Assembly (NCBI GenBank): GCA_028281535.1
Contig: JANQJS010000053.1
Location: 1-64,000 of the forward strand
Direction: 5' to 3'
DNA from: Sedimentisphaerales bacterium
GTDB taxonomy: Bacteria > Planctomycetota > Phycisphaerae > Sedimentisphaerales > SM23-30
DNA: 64,000 nucleotides
Under the pieces are notes generated by a model. The model ran no database searches, was not told where the DNA came from, and saw nothing but the letters and a program-made list of their open reading frames with translations. The position numbers and the translations under genes were made by a program. This document shows positions 6,726-16,725 of the stretch, piece after piece (position 1 is the stretch's first letter; each line of letters opens with the position of its first letter).

Positions 6726-8192
6726 ATGTTTAGAACCATTTTAAATTTAATTATAGCCATTCCGCTTATTTTGGTGTTCTGTCATGGGTGCAGTACTGTT
6801 CAGAAAAAAAGGAATAAGCCCAATGTAATTGTGATCCACACGGATGATTTAGGGTATGGGGATGTTTCCTGTTATAATCCGCAGTCAAAGATCCAGACGC
6901 CTCACATTGATAAATTGGCAACGGATGGCATGTTATTTACGGATGCCCATAGTGCCGCCTCCTATTGTACGCCCTCGCGCTATAGTATCTTAACAGGAAA
7001 TTATTGTTGGAGAGAGCCAGATGCATTGACACTGCAAGGCGGATATGGCGGTCCAATCATTGCAGATGAGGAAAAAACGCTAGGGCATTTATTTCAAGAG
7101 AATGGTTATAAAACAGCTGCGGTTGGTAAATGGCATGTCGGTATGAAATGGGCCCTGAAAGAAGGTGAAGACGAACCGGAAGAGGGAAATATTGATTTTG
7201 AATCACCGTTAGTTTATACACCGATTGATCAAGGATTTGATTATTTTTTTGGCACATCGGGGTGCACCAGTGACGATTCGCCATTTGCATTTATTGAAAA
7301 TAGACAGCTCCTTGGATTGCCGCTAACACCTGTGAATGACCTGCAAGTTGTGGGAGATTTTAATTGGGATACCGGAGAAAAGTATTACAAAGATGTGCTT
7401 GTTGCACAAGGATGGCAGCATGAAACGGCTGATACCATTTTTAATGAGAAGGCGATTGAATTTATCGAAAGAGAAGCCAAGAAGGATAATCCGTTTTTTG
7501 TATATTTGGCACCGTCCTTGCCGCATATTCCATGGTTGCCTCCTGATTTTATTAAAGGGGCTAGCCAAGCTGGTGCGCGGGGCGATCAAGTAGCATTAAT
7601 CGATTATTGCCTGGGGCAGATAACCGCGAAACTGGATGAGTTAGGACTTGAAGAGAATACCATTATTGTCTTTACCAGTGATAATGGACCTCGTATTGGT
7701 GAAAATGGCCATCAATCATCTGCTCATCTGCGAGGCTATAAAGGCTCAACCTTTGAAGGAGGACACCGAGTTCCTTTTATTGTGAAATGGCCAGGGAAAA
7801 TCCCTGCTAATTCAAAAACAGATCAATTGTTAGGAACAGTCGATCTTTATGGTACGTTTGCCAAGATTTTAAATCATACGATGGGTCATCATGAAGCGCC
7901 GGATAGTTTTGATTTTACATCTGTGTTTTTGGGACAAGCACAAAATCCTGTACGTGAAACGTATGTTCATCACGGCTTTGCTATTCGTAAAGGAGATTGG
8001 AAACTCATCTTTGATGTAGAAGGTCTTGAAGATGTTTCAGCTAAAAATGTCATGCCAGAAGGATTGTATAATCTTAAAAATGATCCAAAAGAAGAACACA
8101 ACCTACTTGCAAAACATCCAGGTGTCGCAAAACAATTAAAAGAAACTTTTATTGATATATATAAAAAAGGCTTTTCTCGAAGGCAACAGTGA
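6726..8192 (+). CDS. Type I sulfatase, lipoprotein (tandem paralogue)
   Basis: This 488-residue S1 sulfatase is clearly related to its upstream neighbour along the full length, including the CYNPxSK and GFDYFFGTSGC segments. The formylglycine cysteine is Cys81 in C-T-P-S-R, and the Asp pair of the metal site is in HTDDLGYGD. A hydrophobic leader ends at Cys22, although the lipobox (FCHGC) is atypical. A good ribosome binding site, TAGGAG, precedes the ATG. The gap to the first sulfatase is about 60 bases, so a bicistronic unit is likely. Substrate specificity cannot be read from the sequence. Confidence 0.9.
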   Translation: MFRTILNLIIAIPLILVFCHGCSTVQKKRNKPNVIVIHTDDLGYGDVSCYNPQSKIQTPHIDKLATDGMLFTDAHSAASYCTPSRYSILTGNYCWREPDALTLQGGYGGPIIADEEKTLGHLFQENGYKTAAVGKWHVGMKWALKEGEDEPEEGNIDFESPLVYTPIDQGFDYFFGTSGCTSDDSPFAFIENRQLLGLPLTPVNDLQVVGDFNWDTGEKYYKDVLVAQGWQHETADTIFNEKAIEFIEREAKKDNPFFVYLAPSLPHIPWLPPDFIKGASQAGARGDQVALIDYCLGQITAKLDELGLEENTIIVFTSDNGPRIGENGHQSSAHLRGYKGSTFEGGHRVPFIVKWPGKIPANSKTDQLLGTVDLYGTFAKILNHTMGHHEAPDSFDFTSVFLGQAQNPVRETYVHHGFAIRKGDWKLIFDVEGLEDVSAKNVMPEGLYNLKNDPKEEHNLLAKHPGVAKQLKETFIDIYKKGFSRRQQ

Positions 8193-8257
8193 TGTCGATT
8201 GGGTTTAATGCTTAATATGTTTCTCGGTCGAGATGAAATCAATCTATAATTATAGGT

Positions 8258-9586
8258 TTATTTCGAATGACATTTAGACCAGATGAGGTAAATAGGAATA
8301 CCAATAAGGATACTGCCCAGGCTGAAAATGGAAGGCCCAGGCCATTGCTTGAAGGCGAAGATTGTCATGAATATGATCACTGCCATGAAAAGGCCAGGTG
8401 TGATTGGGTAGCCGGGGACGCGAAACGGTCGACTAAGATTGGGTTGTTTTATGCGGAGAATATAGACCGCTGCAATAAATAATAACGCAAAAATAGATAA
8501 ACCAACGGATGCATAGCGGTAGAGATTTTCAAAGTCCGTGGCAAACAAAATGATGACAGCACAAATGCACTGTGCAATCATGGCATAGATTGGAATCCCA
8601 GCTTTATTTACTTTGCCAGCGATTGATGGAAACAAATCGTCCTGAGCCATGGCGTAATAAATGCGGGGGCCGGTAATAATAAACGCACTGATGGAAGACA
8701 GGAATGTTAAGCCCAACAGAATGGAGAAAACATTGCCATATGTCTGACCGAACATATTACTCACAGCTATAACTGGAATTTGCATGGCATTATCAATGGT
8801 GACTTGTTCCAATGGTACTGCATAAGCAAAAACAATGTTTAGAAGAATATAAAGTGTTATCACTCCAGCCGTTCCGATGATTAAAGAGCGAGGTAATGTT
8901 TTATTTGGTTCTTTCACTTCACCTGCCATATAGCTGGCAGCATTCCAACCGCTGTAGGCAAACATGACATAAAACAGTTGAGTTGCTCCGTCGCCAATGC
9001 TGATCTTTGTTGCAGGTTGCCCCTGGCCAAGGTGCGAAAGTTGTCCCTGGCCAAAGAGAGCCGCAAGAAACACCAGGGTAATATATAAACCGAGTTTTAT
9101 CAGAGTCGTTAAATTTTGCGTCCAAGCCGATTGTCGATGGCTTATCAGGTTTGGTAAAGTGATCAGAAATATAAGACAAGCTGCAATGATTTTGATAAAG
9201 AGTTCTGAATTATTTTCTGATGTCACAAAAGGTGAGAAGAGGTATTTCGCTGCGACGTGACTTGATACTGCCATCGGAGCAGAAAAACCGAGTACAAAAG
9301 AGGTCCAGCCGGAAAGAAAGGCCGGCATGGGTCCGTAGGCTTCTTTAAGATATACATATTCGCCTCCGGCACGTGGTAGCATCGCTGCGAGTTCTGCGAC
9401 ACATAACGCACCACATAATGCCAAAGTGCCTCCCAAGATCCAGAGCCCGAAGATCACCGGATAATTTTTGAGCGAAAGCATCATGAATCCAGGTGAGATC
9501 AGAATTCCGCTACCGATCATACTGGCAACGACTAGATAGGTTGCCGTTGATGGCCCGTAACCTCGCTGCAATTGATCATTCGACAT
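8258..9586 (-). CDS. APC-family amino acid/amine permease
   Basis: This is a membrane transporter with about 12 hydrophobic segments and the APC signature GSGILISPG in the first one. Later segments include the GWNAASYMAGE region typical of amino acid or polyamine exchangers. The ATG at 9586 (third codon after the upstream ATG at 9595) has a better spaced AGGA motif, so I prefer it. Most relatives import amino acids by proton symport or exchange. The specific substrate is unknown. It is convergent with the sulfatase gene. Confidence 0.85.
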   Translation of the reverse strand: MSNDQLQRGYGPSTATYLVVASMIGSGILISPGFMMLSLKNYPVIFGLWILGGTLALCGALCVAELAAMLPRAGGEYVYLKEAYGPMPAFLSGWTSFVLGFSAPMAVSSHVAAKYLFSPFVTSENNSELFIKIIAACLIFLITLPNLISHRQSAWTQNLTTLIKLGLYITLVFLAALFGQGQLSHLGQGQPATKISIGDGATQLFYVMFAYSGWNAASYMAGEVKEPNKTLPRSLIIGTAGVITLYILLNIVFAYAVPLEQVTIDNAMQIPVIAVSNMFGQTYGNVFSILLGLTFLSSISAFIITGPRIYYAMAQDDLFPSIAGKVNKAGIPIYAMIAQCICAVIILFATDFENLYRYASVGLSIFALLFIAAVYILRIKQPNLSRPFRVPGYPITPGLFMAVIIFMTIFAFKQWPGPSIFSLGSILIGIPIYLIWSKCHSK

Positions 9587-9665
9587 ATAATGCATCCTGC
9601 ATTAGTTATGACATTTAAATAGAACGTATTGTATTAAGATGGAAACTATGAAAACATAAACATAC

Positions 9666-10352
9666 TTAGTGTTTTTTTATCGTGATTCCCATACCACCTC
9701 GTACCACGGTTTCCAGTTTTGGATTAGTGGTAATCGCTTTCATATAGTCAGGGTCTGCCATGCGAGGGTTAATATTATGGGCGAGGATTAGGCCGCCAGG
9801 GCGAATCAGTGGCATTAGTTTATTGAGATAATCGACATAACCGCTTTTGTCTGCATCCAGAAATAAAATATCGATTGGCTCTTTGAGTTCAGTTACTTTT
9901 TCATGGGCATCTCCAAGAACGAGAGTAATGATTTTACTCATTCCGGCTCGTTTAAAATTTTCCTGGGCTGTGGCTGCACGTTCGGGATCGATTTCATAGG
10001 TCGTCAACTTGCCGCCTGTCTGTTGTAATGCTAAGCCAAACCAAATTCCCGAGTAACCGGTCGAGGTACCAATTTCAACCACGTTTTTGGCATGCATTGA
10101 TTCGGTCATAATTCTGAGCAGTCGCCCATCGTGCAGAGGTACATTGCGAAAACTTTGATTTTCCAGGATGTCTTCCAAAATAGCCAGAACCTTCTTTTCA
10201 TTCTCATCTTTAGGTAGAGGTCCTTTTTCCAAACGAGCATCTTCCTGTCGATCTGCGAATAGTCGCTCTGATAAGTTCAGTGAAATAAATAAAGCGAAAA
10301 TAGTAATCAAAGTACCTGCCATGATGATTGATGGTTTCTTCATTTGCTTCAT
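9666..10352 (-). CDS. SAM-dependent O-methyltransferase, membrane-anchored
   Basis: This is a class I methyltransferase of the caffeoyl-CoA/catechol O-methyltransferase type. The SAM-binding motif VVEIGTSTGYSG, the acidic loop TYEIDPERA and the metal-site motif ILFLDADK are all present. An N-terminal hydrophobic segment precedes the domain and may be a signal peptide or an anchor, which is unusual for this normally cytoplasmic family. I prefer the ATG at 10352, preceded by GGAG, over the one at 10367. The methyl acceptor is unknown. It is separated from the permease by only about 80 bases and both point the same way. Confidence 0.85.
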   Translation of the reverse strand: MKQMKKPSIIMAGTLITIFALFISLNLSERLFADRQEDARLEKGPLPKDENEKKVLAILEDILENQSFRNVPLHDGRLLRIMTESMHAKNVVEIGTSTGYSGIWFGLALQQTGGKLTTYEIDPERAATAQENFKRAGMSKIITLVLGDAHEKVTELKEPIDILFLDADKSGYVDYLNKLMPLIRPGGLILAHNINPRMADPDYMKAITTNPKLETVVRGGMGITIKKH

Positions 10353-10409
10353 GATATTCATCTCCATATTGAATTAGTTAATTTTAAGTATACAATACAG
10401 TGTCGTTTT

Positions 10410-11180
10410 TTATCCACATTCCAAAGGGTCGAAAAATCCGCAATTTAGCCATTCACTGACGAAAGTTGCGAAGTCGATCAAGTCAAGTTTGCAGTCATTG
10501 TTCGTATCTGCAAGCGGTGGTTCAATGCAATGATCAGGTGTGGGGGCAAGGACTTCCCATAGAGGCACATCTCCAGGAGGATCTGAATGACTCAGTCCGA
10601 TGACGAGCGTGTTGTTAATGAAAGTGTCGCCTGCATAAGGACTGCCATCGACCATTGTAGGAATGGTCATCTCAAGCCAAAAAGAACCTAGTAGAGACCC
10701 GTCACTAATATCACCTGTAAAAATTTGATAATCATTAAAATAGGCATTGATTTCATTGTCCGTATTGTTCCATGAGGTAAATCCAAAAGTACCTGTTTCA
10801 ACAACATCGAAGATATGCTCTGACGAGCGAAGCCGTAGTTGGGAGGAACCGTTGTTTGTTAATCCATAACCGACGCCAGTGGCTGGGCCTGCTTCAAGAC
10901 TGGCCAGAAAATCAAGCCTTTCAGCACCATTGATAATCTTTAGTGTATGGCCGTTGAAATGGACCCTGATTCTCAACACGTCGCCAGGTGCTAACGTGAT
11001 GGTTGGTAGATTAATCGTGATTGTTTCATCAATCCCGATAAATGGAAAAAATTCACTGTATACATGTACAATGGCACTATTGGGGTCATTGACGACCGCC
11101 TCTACATCGACAATCTCCGCTTTGATTGGAGAATTTAATAACCATGCAAATAGCAATAGTAGGAGAAATACTTTTCTCAT
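10410..11180 (-). CDS. Secreted protein with C-terminal dockerin-like tail
   Basis: A signal peptide begins at MRKVFLLLLLF. A beta-rich body of no recognised family follows, and the protein ends with the tail ADTNNDCKLDLIDFATF...WLNCG. That tail is a planctomycete-type calcium-binding, dockerin-like module often found on secreted proteins. The start is the ATG at 11180, because GAGGAAG sits six bases upstream and the leader is then a clean signal peptide. The longer frame from 11207 adds nine residues without a good binding site. It may be an extracellular structural or carbohydrate-linked protein, but its function is unknown. Confidence 0.75.
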   Translation of the reverse strand: MRKVFLLLLLFAWLLNSPIKAEIVDVEAVVNDPNSAIVHVYSEFFPFIGIDETITINLPTITLAPGDVLRIRVHFNGHTLKIINGAERLDFLASLEAGPATGVGYGLTNNGSSQLRLRSSEHIFDVVETGTFGFTSWNNTDNEINAYFNDYQIFTGDISDGSLLGSFWLEMTIPTMVDGSPYAGDTFINNTLVIGLSHSDPPGDVPLWEVLAPTPDHCIEPPLADTNNDCKLDLIDFATFVSEWLNCGFFDPLECG

Positions 11181-11371
11181 TGGGCTTCCTCGTAAACATG
11201 CTTTCATGTTTTAAATACTTTATTTTTAACTCAGAAAATAGGATTAGATATTCCAATCCATTTTATTAAATAGCTCTTGTTATGTCAATATAAGGCATTG
11301 TAGCTGAGTTTTTACCGTTAGAAAAAATTTATTCATTTAATCCCACATCCGAGGAACTATCCAACTCATAA

Positions 11372-11629
11372 GAGAAATATATCTTGGGAGCCCAAGGGCA
11401 AGTATGGACGGAGTATATTCCAACAACCAAGCAGGTGGACTATATGACGTACCCCCGCGGTTGCGCATTAGCTGAAGTAGCCTGGGCTAGCCATTCTAAG
11501 CGAGACTTCGAGGAGTTTTATCTGCGTTTAAAAGTTCATGCTCAACTACTTGATTGCTTAAAGGTTAATTGCCGAAAACTAGACCGTCTAAGCAACGAAT
11601 TATTTCATTTAAAACTTTCAAATAATTAA
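11372..11629 (+). pseudogene. Remnant of GH20 beta-N-acetylhexosaminidase
   Basis: About 85 codons match the C-terminal end of GH20 hexosaminidases. The signatures are GAQGQVWTEYI, VDYMTYPRGCALAEVAW and the trailing helix that ends in NCRKL. Intact enzymes are 500-800 residues, and the catalytic Asp-Glu part is absent. A stop codon (11369) lies just upstream in frame, and there is no ribosome binding site. It is therefore a decayed 3' fragment of a lost gene. GH20 enzymes remove terminal GlcNAc or GalNAc, consistent with the glycan-degrading surroundings. Confidence 0.75.
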
Positions 11630-12687
11630 CCGAATAGCTTTCACGAAAATTCACGGATTACTATTCGGCCTCCCTAATATGTCATCTTGTGTGATCACAT
11701 TTCAGCACCATTTATCTCAAACTGCAGCTGATAGTCTCTCGATGGATTTATTATATCGTAGATTCGTTTTCATGACTACAAATGTATTGGAATTTGAGTC
11801 ATTTGCTTAGAGGGTTAAGGATTTTGCTTGAAATTAATTAAATTACATTTGTTATACCCAGGACCATCAGGTTACCTAATTCTAGTATAGGCAATTGATT
11901 GGATCAGGTATAATTAGAAAAAGGTCGGTAGCCCCTTATTAAAAGAAAATTAGCGTAATTGTATTTCTTCCGAATATATCGTTTATAAATATTCTGAAGG
12001 GTAGATTCTGGCTTTAAGAGAATGAGACTATTTGGTCAATATATATATAAAAAACTCTAGTAAAGGGTTATTTACTAAATAAACCTTTTTTAAAAATTTA
12101 AAAAGAATGAGCCTGAAGCAATATCTGTTGTTAACATAACTGGAGTTTTTCTAGATGAATAGTAAGGCCATTGTAAATTGATACAAGGTATAGTATCTAT
12201 ATTGAAAATATATGAATGATGTGAATATTTTCTACTTAAAAATTATATTTTCCACTTATGAAATTAATGATGATGTCTTTCAATCATGTTTAAGTAAATG
12301 ATAAAAAAATAATAAATCTAAACACTCAATAATTTCAATTAAGACTTAAGTTTATATTTGTTATTATAAAATTTGATAAACGTAAGTCTGGTTTTTGAAA
12401 GCAGAACTTTATTTTATATTTGACAAATTAAAAAAATGAATTATGATTAAGTAGTATAAAGCGGTTTAAAACTTTTGGGAAATTAGTGAAACGTGTTGAG
12501 ATGCGGGAAACCTCACCATTCCATTAAAAGGGAAACGTCTAATTAAAATTAGTGAAATCAAAAAATAGTATATTGTTTTTTGAGAACATGAGAGAGAAAC
12601 GTCATGGCGTTTTAATGGTTATTTAAATATCGTTTTGGTAACTATTGTAGTATATTCTAATTCTATTATAGATGGGAGGTTTCTATT
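11630..12687. other. Long A+T-rich intergenic region
   Basis: About 1,060 bases hold no convincing gene, RNA or strong repeat. The stretch is very A+T-rich and full of stop codons. It lies between the GH20 remnant and a highly structured secreted protein, so it is probably decayed sequence plus the promoter of the downstream gene. The only clear signal is the GGGAGG ribosome binding site near 12673. Confidence 0.5.
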
Positions 12688-15072
12688 GTGAAAACTTTAA
12701 GAAATGTTATTGTCAGTTTATTGTTGTGCCTTTATAGCCAAAGCCTGTATGGTTCGTATGGTGGTGGTACAGGTACTCTCGCTAATCCTTACATTATCAG
12801 TACCGCTCAGCATTTGGTCGATTTATCAAATACTACAGCAGACTGGTCGTCTGGAAATCATTTTTCTATGACCAGTGATATTGACCTTAGCAGTCATTCC
12901 AATATTGTTATTGGCCATGGTACTCCTTTTAATGCCACTTTCGATGGTAATGGCAATACAATCTCTGGTTACAGTTATTCAGGAACTGGAAGTGTCGTGG
13001 GACTTTTTGGTGTTGTTGGTGATCGTACTGGGCCGACAGGAGGTACGATTAAAAACATTATTTTGGATACACCATCCGTTACGATGACAAATTTTACATC
13101 CACATCTTATGATACTTTTGGATCGTTAATTGGTAATTTAGATTATGGTACAGTATCGGGTTGTACTGTAATCGATCCCACTGTTTCAATTTCACCAACA
13201 ATTGCTACGGGAGGGTCGAATATTGGTGGATTTTGTGGGAATTCCAATGGTAATATTACAGAGTGTGTTGCTTTGAATGTTGCTGTAACAGTCAATGATG
13301 CCGTTGCACATGCGGGAGCATTTAGTGGTTATATCGAACCAGATGCTGTCACAACACGTTGTTTTGTAACTGGAAAGCTCGAGTATCAACAGAAAGCTAC
13401 ATTTGTTGGCGGTGGGTTTACCGGTGTTGGTAAGGGAGATTATTATGATTGTTATACAAGAGCTGACGTTACTCACATCGGTGCAACAGGCAATCATTCT
13501 CAAGTTGTCGGTGGATTTATTGGACACGCAGCTAATATTTACTTTGTTAACAGGTGTTATGCAAGTGGAACGATTTCAGCGAGTTCACAAGGGTCAAATG
13601 CAATAGGTGGTTTTTTTGGTGACTTTTTATCTGGTGGTTACTTCGATTGTTTTTGGGATAGTACAAAGAATTCCGGGTTAACAGATAGTGGTGATACCAA
13701 TGATGGTACAAATGGCGACCTAAGTGAAGTGTTTGGTGAAACAACTACAAATATGCAAACGGAAAGCACTTTTACCAATAATGGATGGGATTTTGTGGTT
13801 GAAACCACGAATGGTACAAATGATTACTGGTCTATTGTCAGTGCTGGCAATGATTATCCTATTCTCGTAGGTGTTGGAGAACCTCTTGATGGTGATTTGA
13901 ATGGTGATTGGGATGTTGATAAAGATGATTTAGAAATCTTTTTTGATGCATACGAAAAGCATAGTAAAAATTCTTCAGATCCAAATATCGACTGGAACGC
14001 AGATGTTGATGGAGATAATGATATTGATCGTGATGATTGGTGGGCCATGTATATCGATATTCAACCTTATAATTTAATTAGCGATGCATTCGTGGATAAT
14101 ACGAATCCTCTCACCCTAAATCATAATCAATATGTAGACAATAATTTAAAACTCGATTGGAATACTGCAACGCCAGCTTCGAGTGCAACTGTTTCATCTG
14201 GCGGGCATATTTATTGGTATCGACCGGCTCATTTTAGTTCAACAACTGTCAATGACGGTATTGTCGCGTTAACGGATATTGGACATGATGCCACGATGAC
14301 AGTTACTGGTGGAGTTCTTCTTGATCGTGTATTATTGCATGATAGATCAAAAATTACAGTTACAGGTGGTGATGTCGATATGATTTGGGCTCGTTCGGGT
14401 TCTAAAAGTACTATCGATATTCAAGGTGGAACAATAAATGATTGGGTTCGATCTGACACCGAAGGGATCGTACTTATTTCAGGTGGGACCCTCAATCACT
14501 ATATTTGGCTGTTTAATGACAGTAGAGCTTTTATCTCAGGTGGTGATATTAATCATGTAATGATACCAGAGGGGAATTCTGAATACATGTTAACAGGCGG
14601 AACGTTTGTTGATGCTGGATCAGGGAATGCCGCAGATATTCGTGGCAATAGTACCGTATGGGTATTTGGTAGTAATTTTACAATTGATAGCACTAGTTAT
14701 GGACCTAGCAGTCATACATTTACCGTAGGACAAACTATTACACTAAAAGGAAAGCTTGTAAACAATAGTTCTGATTTAGGGGTTGGTACTCCTGCTAATG
14801 GTATAAAATTGGTATTCAGATCTACCTCTGCTAGATTAATTATCGCAGATGGTAGTTGGGAGAGTACTTGGACTGACTTAGATCATGCAACAGGTGATGC
14901 TGATGGCGACAATGTTATAGATTGTGATGATAAAACAATTATTGATGCCGCGATGGGCTATAGTTATCCGAATGTAAATTATGATTATCGAGCAGATTTT
15001 GATCATGATTTAGATGTAGATTCGAATGACGAAACCATTTGGGATAATACATATACTGGTACATGTCCATAA
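12688..15072 (+). CDS. Large secreted GLUG/dockerin-like beta-solenoid protein
   Basis: This 794-residue secreted protein starts at a GTG with GGGAGG nine bases upstream and has a signal peptide (about 1-22). Residues about 25-400 resemble GLUG-type repeats: GTLANPYIISTAQHLVDLS, then recurrent IGGF/VGGF and CYxxG turns. A dockerin-like pair of calcium loops follows (DLNGDWDVDKDD, DVDGDNDIDRDD). Then comes a beta-solenoid with repeated TGG/SGG turns, and a final pair of calcium loops near the C terminus (DADGDNVIDCDD). It is probably a surface or adhesive protein, and the calcium loops may hold it in an extracellular assembly. No catalytic motif is visible. Its GG-turn section resembles the PEP-CTERM protein at 34374. 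Confidence 0.8.
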   Translation: MKTLRNVIVSLLLCLYSQSLYGSYGGGTGTLANPYIISTAQHLVDLSNTTADWSSGNHFSMTSDIDLSSHSNIVIGHGTPFNATFDGNGNTISGYSYSGTGSVVGLFGVVGDRTGPTGGTIKNIILDTPSVTMTNFTSTSYDTFGSLIGNLDYGTVSGCTVIDPTVSISPTIATGGSNIGGFCGNSNGNITECVALNVAVTVNDAVAHAGAFSGYIEPDAVTTRCFVTGKLEYQQKATFVGGGFTGVGKGDYYDCYTRADVTHIGATGNHSQVVGGFIGHAANIYFVNRCYASGTISASSQGSNAIGGFFGDFLSGGYFDCFWDSTKNSGLTDSGDTNDGTNGDLSEVFGETTTNMQTESTFTNNGWDFVVETTNGTNDYWSIVSAGNDYPILVGVGEPLDGDLNGDWDVDKDDLEIFFDAYEKHSKNSSDPNIDWNADVDGDNDIDRDDWWAMYIDIQPYNLISDAFVDNTNPLTLNHNQYVDNNLKLDWNTATPASSATVSSGGHIYWYRPAHFSSTTVNDGIVALTDIGHDATMTVTGGVLLDRVLLHDRSKITVTGGDVDMIWARSGSKSTIDIQGGTINDWVRSDTEGIVLISGGTLNHYIWLFNDSRAFISGGDINHVMIPEGNSEYMLTGGTFVDAGSGNAADIRGNSTVWVFGSNFTIDSTSYGPSSHTFTVGQTITLKGKLVNNSSDLGVGTPANGIKLVFRSTSARLIIADGSWESTWTDLDHATGDADGDNVIDCDDKTIIDAAMGYSYPNVNYDYRADFDHDLDVDSNDETIWDNTYTGTCP

Positions 15073-15112
15073 GTCTTTTTGTGGTATTGTAGAATCTTTA
15101 TAATAGATTTAA

Positions 15113-15153
15113 TACATGGTATAGGGTCGCGTTTTGTGATCCTATATCATGTA
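15113..15153. terminator. Bidirectional hairpin between convergent genes
   Basis: An 18-base stem (15113-15130 with 15136-15153, including three G-U pairs on one strand) closes a GTTTT loop. It sits between a plus-strand and a minus-strand gene that converge, where a shared terminator is expected. The run of T is weak. Confidence 0.6.
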
Positions 15154-15180
15154 CAAATGTACCGATTGTTACCATATTTC

Positions 15181-16674
15181 TTATTTGCGTTTTCGTTGAC
15201 TTTTTCGAATACGTTTTTTAGTTTTTCTGGCAAACTTATTTAAGCCTGTAATGGCGTTAGGACATGCACCAAGTCGCATGGCTTCACGTATGCCTGTTAG
15301 CATAGCACCATTAACTGTACCATTTGCCGTTTCATGTGTTGCCTCTCCAGCAAATAGAATGCGTTCTCCAACAGGTTGAGCTAGCTCGACATGATCTTCC
15401 TGGGAAGAACCTACGGGTAAATAGCTATAAGATCCCAACGTAAATGGATCATTAACCCATCTTGTTACATAAGTATCAATAGGCTGAATTGCAGATTCAC
15501 CGATAAATTTCGATAGTAATGATAATGCCTCTGCAATGATTTCCTGGTCTGTTTTCAAATTTGGGATCGTTCTGGCTGATTGTCCATAATATAGGCAAGC
15601 AATAGTGGGCTTACCAGCAAATTGCGTTATATCAATAAACTGAGAGTAAGCCAGATCTAAACCGCTTCCATATCCCCATGCACCATCCAATGGCGTATCC
15701 CAAAACTTTTGATTATACACAAAGATGACTTTTTCAAGATTTCCCATATCCAGTCGGTCAATTGCATTTAGTTTGGAATCAGGTAATACCGGGCTAAATT
15801 CTATATTGCCTGTTTTTAATACTCCTAAAGGAATGGTGACAATAACGTGTGTGCCTTGAAAAACCTCGTTTTGAGTATGGACATGCACGCCTGCCTGGTC
15901 GTATTCAATGCGATGAACATTAGACTCTAAACGAATATCCAAATTCTCTGCAAGTAAATCGATGATGCTTTTATAGCCGCCATCCAAAATTTGATCATCA
16001 CCTTTTGAAACACCAAAATTCCCTTCCCGCATAAGTTCAGAGTAGAATGAAAATTGATCAATAGGGGCTGCGTAATCTGTTAAATCTAATTCAATGAAGA
16101 GCTGTGCATGATCGCGATCAAGCCCTGTTAGTTCTTGAGAATCCAGATAAATTTCAATAACATCGCGAGCTTTTGCTTGAGGGCCCAAGGCGGTTACAAT
16201 GTTAGAAACTTCTTGATTAAAATCATTCGCGTAAGCTAAATAGGTCTTGATTGCATCAGAAGTAAGAAAGTTATCAATGAATTTACTATAAAAGGGTTCA
16301 TATGTATTAAGAAAATCGTGGGAGTCGTAGGAAATACCTGATTTTTTGGCTAACATTGCAGCGGGATGGTTGCGTGGACCATGAATCCAGGCTGCACCAA
16401 GATCGACTGTTGCTCCGGAGAGATCGATGGTATGTGTTCTTCCACCAATATAATCTTTGCCATCCAGAACAATGGTATCAAATCCGCTGTTCGATAAATA
16501 TTTAGCAGCAGTTAGGCCTGCCATTCCTGCGCCAATGACAATCACTCTTTGGGAAGGATCTTTAGGTCCTTTACATTTCTTTTTTTTGCCATAAGCTAGT
16601 TGAGGAAATGCCGTAGCTGCGATAAGCCCTGTTGTTAGCTTGACCACTTCTCGGCGAGTATATCGCTCATTCAT
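15181..16674 (-). CDS. Flavin monoamine oxidase family protein, Tat-exported
   Basis: This is an FAD-dependent amine oxidase. The dinucleotide-binding motif VIVIGAGMAGLTAAKYL (47-63) is followed by GGRTHT, and the C-terminal FAD site is RILFAGEATHE. A twin-arginine leader (TRREVV, then a hydrophobic stretch) predicts export through the Tat system with FAD already bound. I chose the ATG at 16674, which has AGGTGA upstream, over the GTG at 16683. The last 15 residues are very rich in Lys and Arg. The amine substrate is unknown. Length is normal for the family. Confidence 0.85.
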   Translation of the reverse strand: MNERYTRREVVKLTTGLIAATAFPQLAYGKKKKCKGPKDPSQRVIVIGAGMAGLTAAKYLSNSGFDTIVLDGKDYIGGRTHTIDLSGATVDLGAAWIHGPRNHPAAMLAKKSGISYDSHDFLNTYEPFYSKFIDNFLTSDAIKTYLAYANDFNQEVSNIVTALGPQAKARDVIEIYLDSQELTGLDRDHAQLFIELDLTDYAAPIDQFSFYSELMREGNFGVSKGDDQILDGGYKSIIDLLAENLDIRLESNVHRIEYDQAGVHVHTQNEVFQGTHVIVTIPLGVLKTGNIEFSPVLPDSKLNAIDRLDMGNLEKVIFVYNQKFWDTPLDGAWGYGSGLDLAYSQFIDITQFAGKPTIACLYYGQSARTIPNLKTDQEIIAEALSLLSKFIGESAIQPIDTYVTRWVNDPFTLGSYSYLPVGSSQEDHVELAQPVGERILFAGEATHETANGTVNGAMLTGIREAMRLGACPNAITGLNKFARKTKKRIRKSQRKRK

Positions 16675-16725
16675 TATTATCACCTGTTGTTTAATCTTGT
16701 TGATTATTCATATAGGTCTGAAATA

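Noticed and set aside
8239..8258. A+T palindrome between the sulfatase and permease genes
   Set aside because: It has no loop and no T run, so it is too weak to call a terminator.
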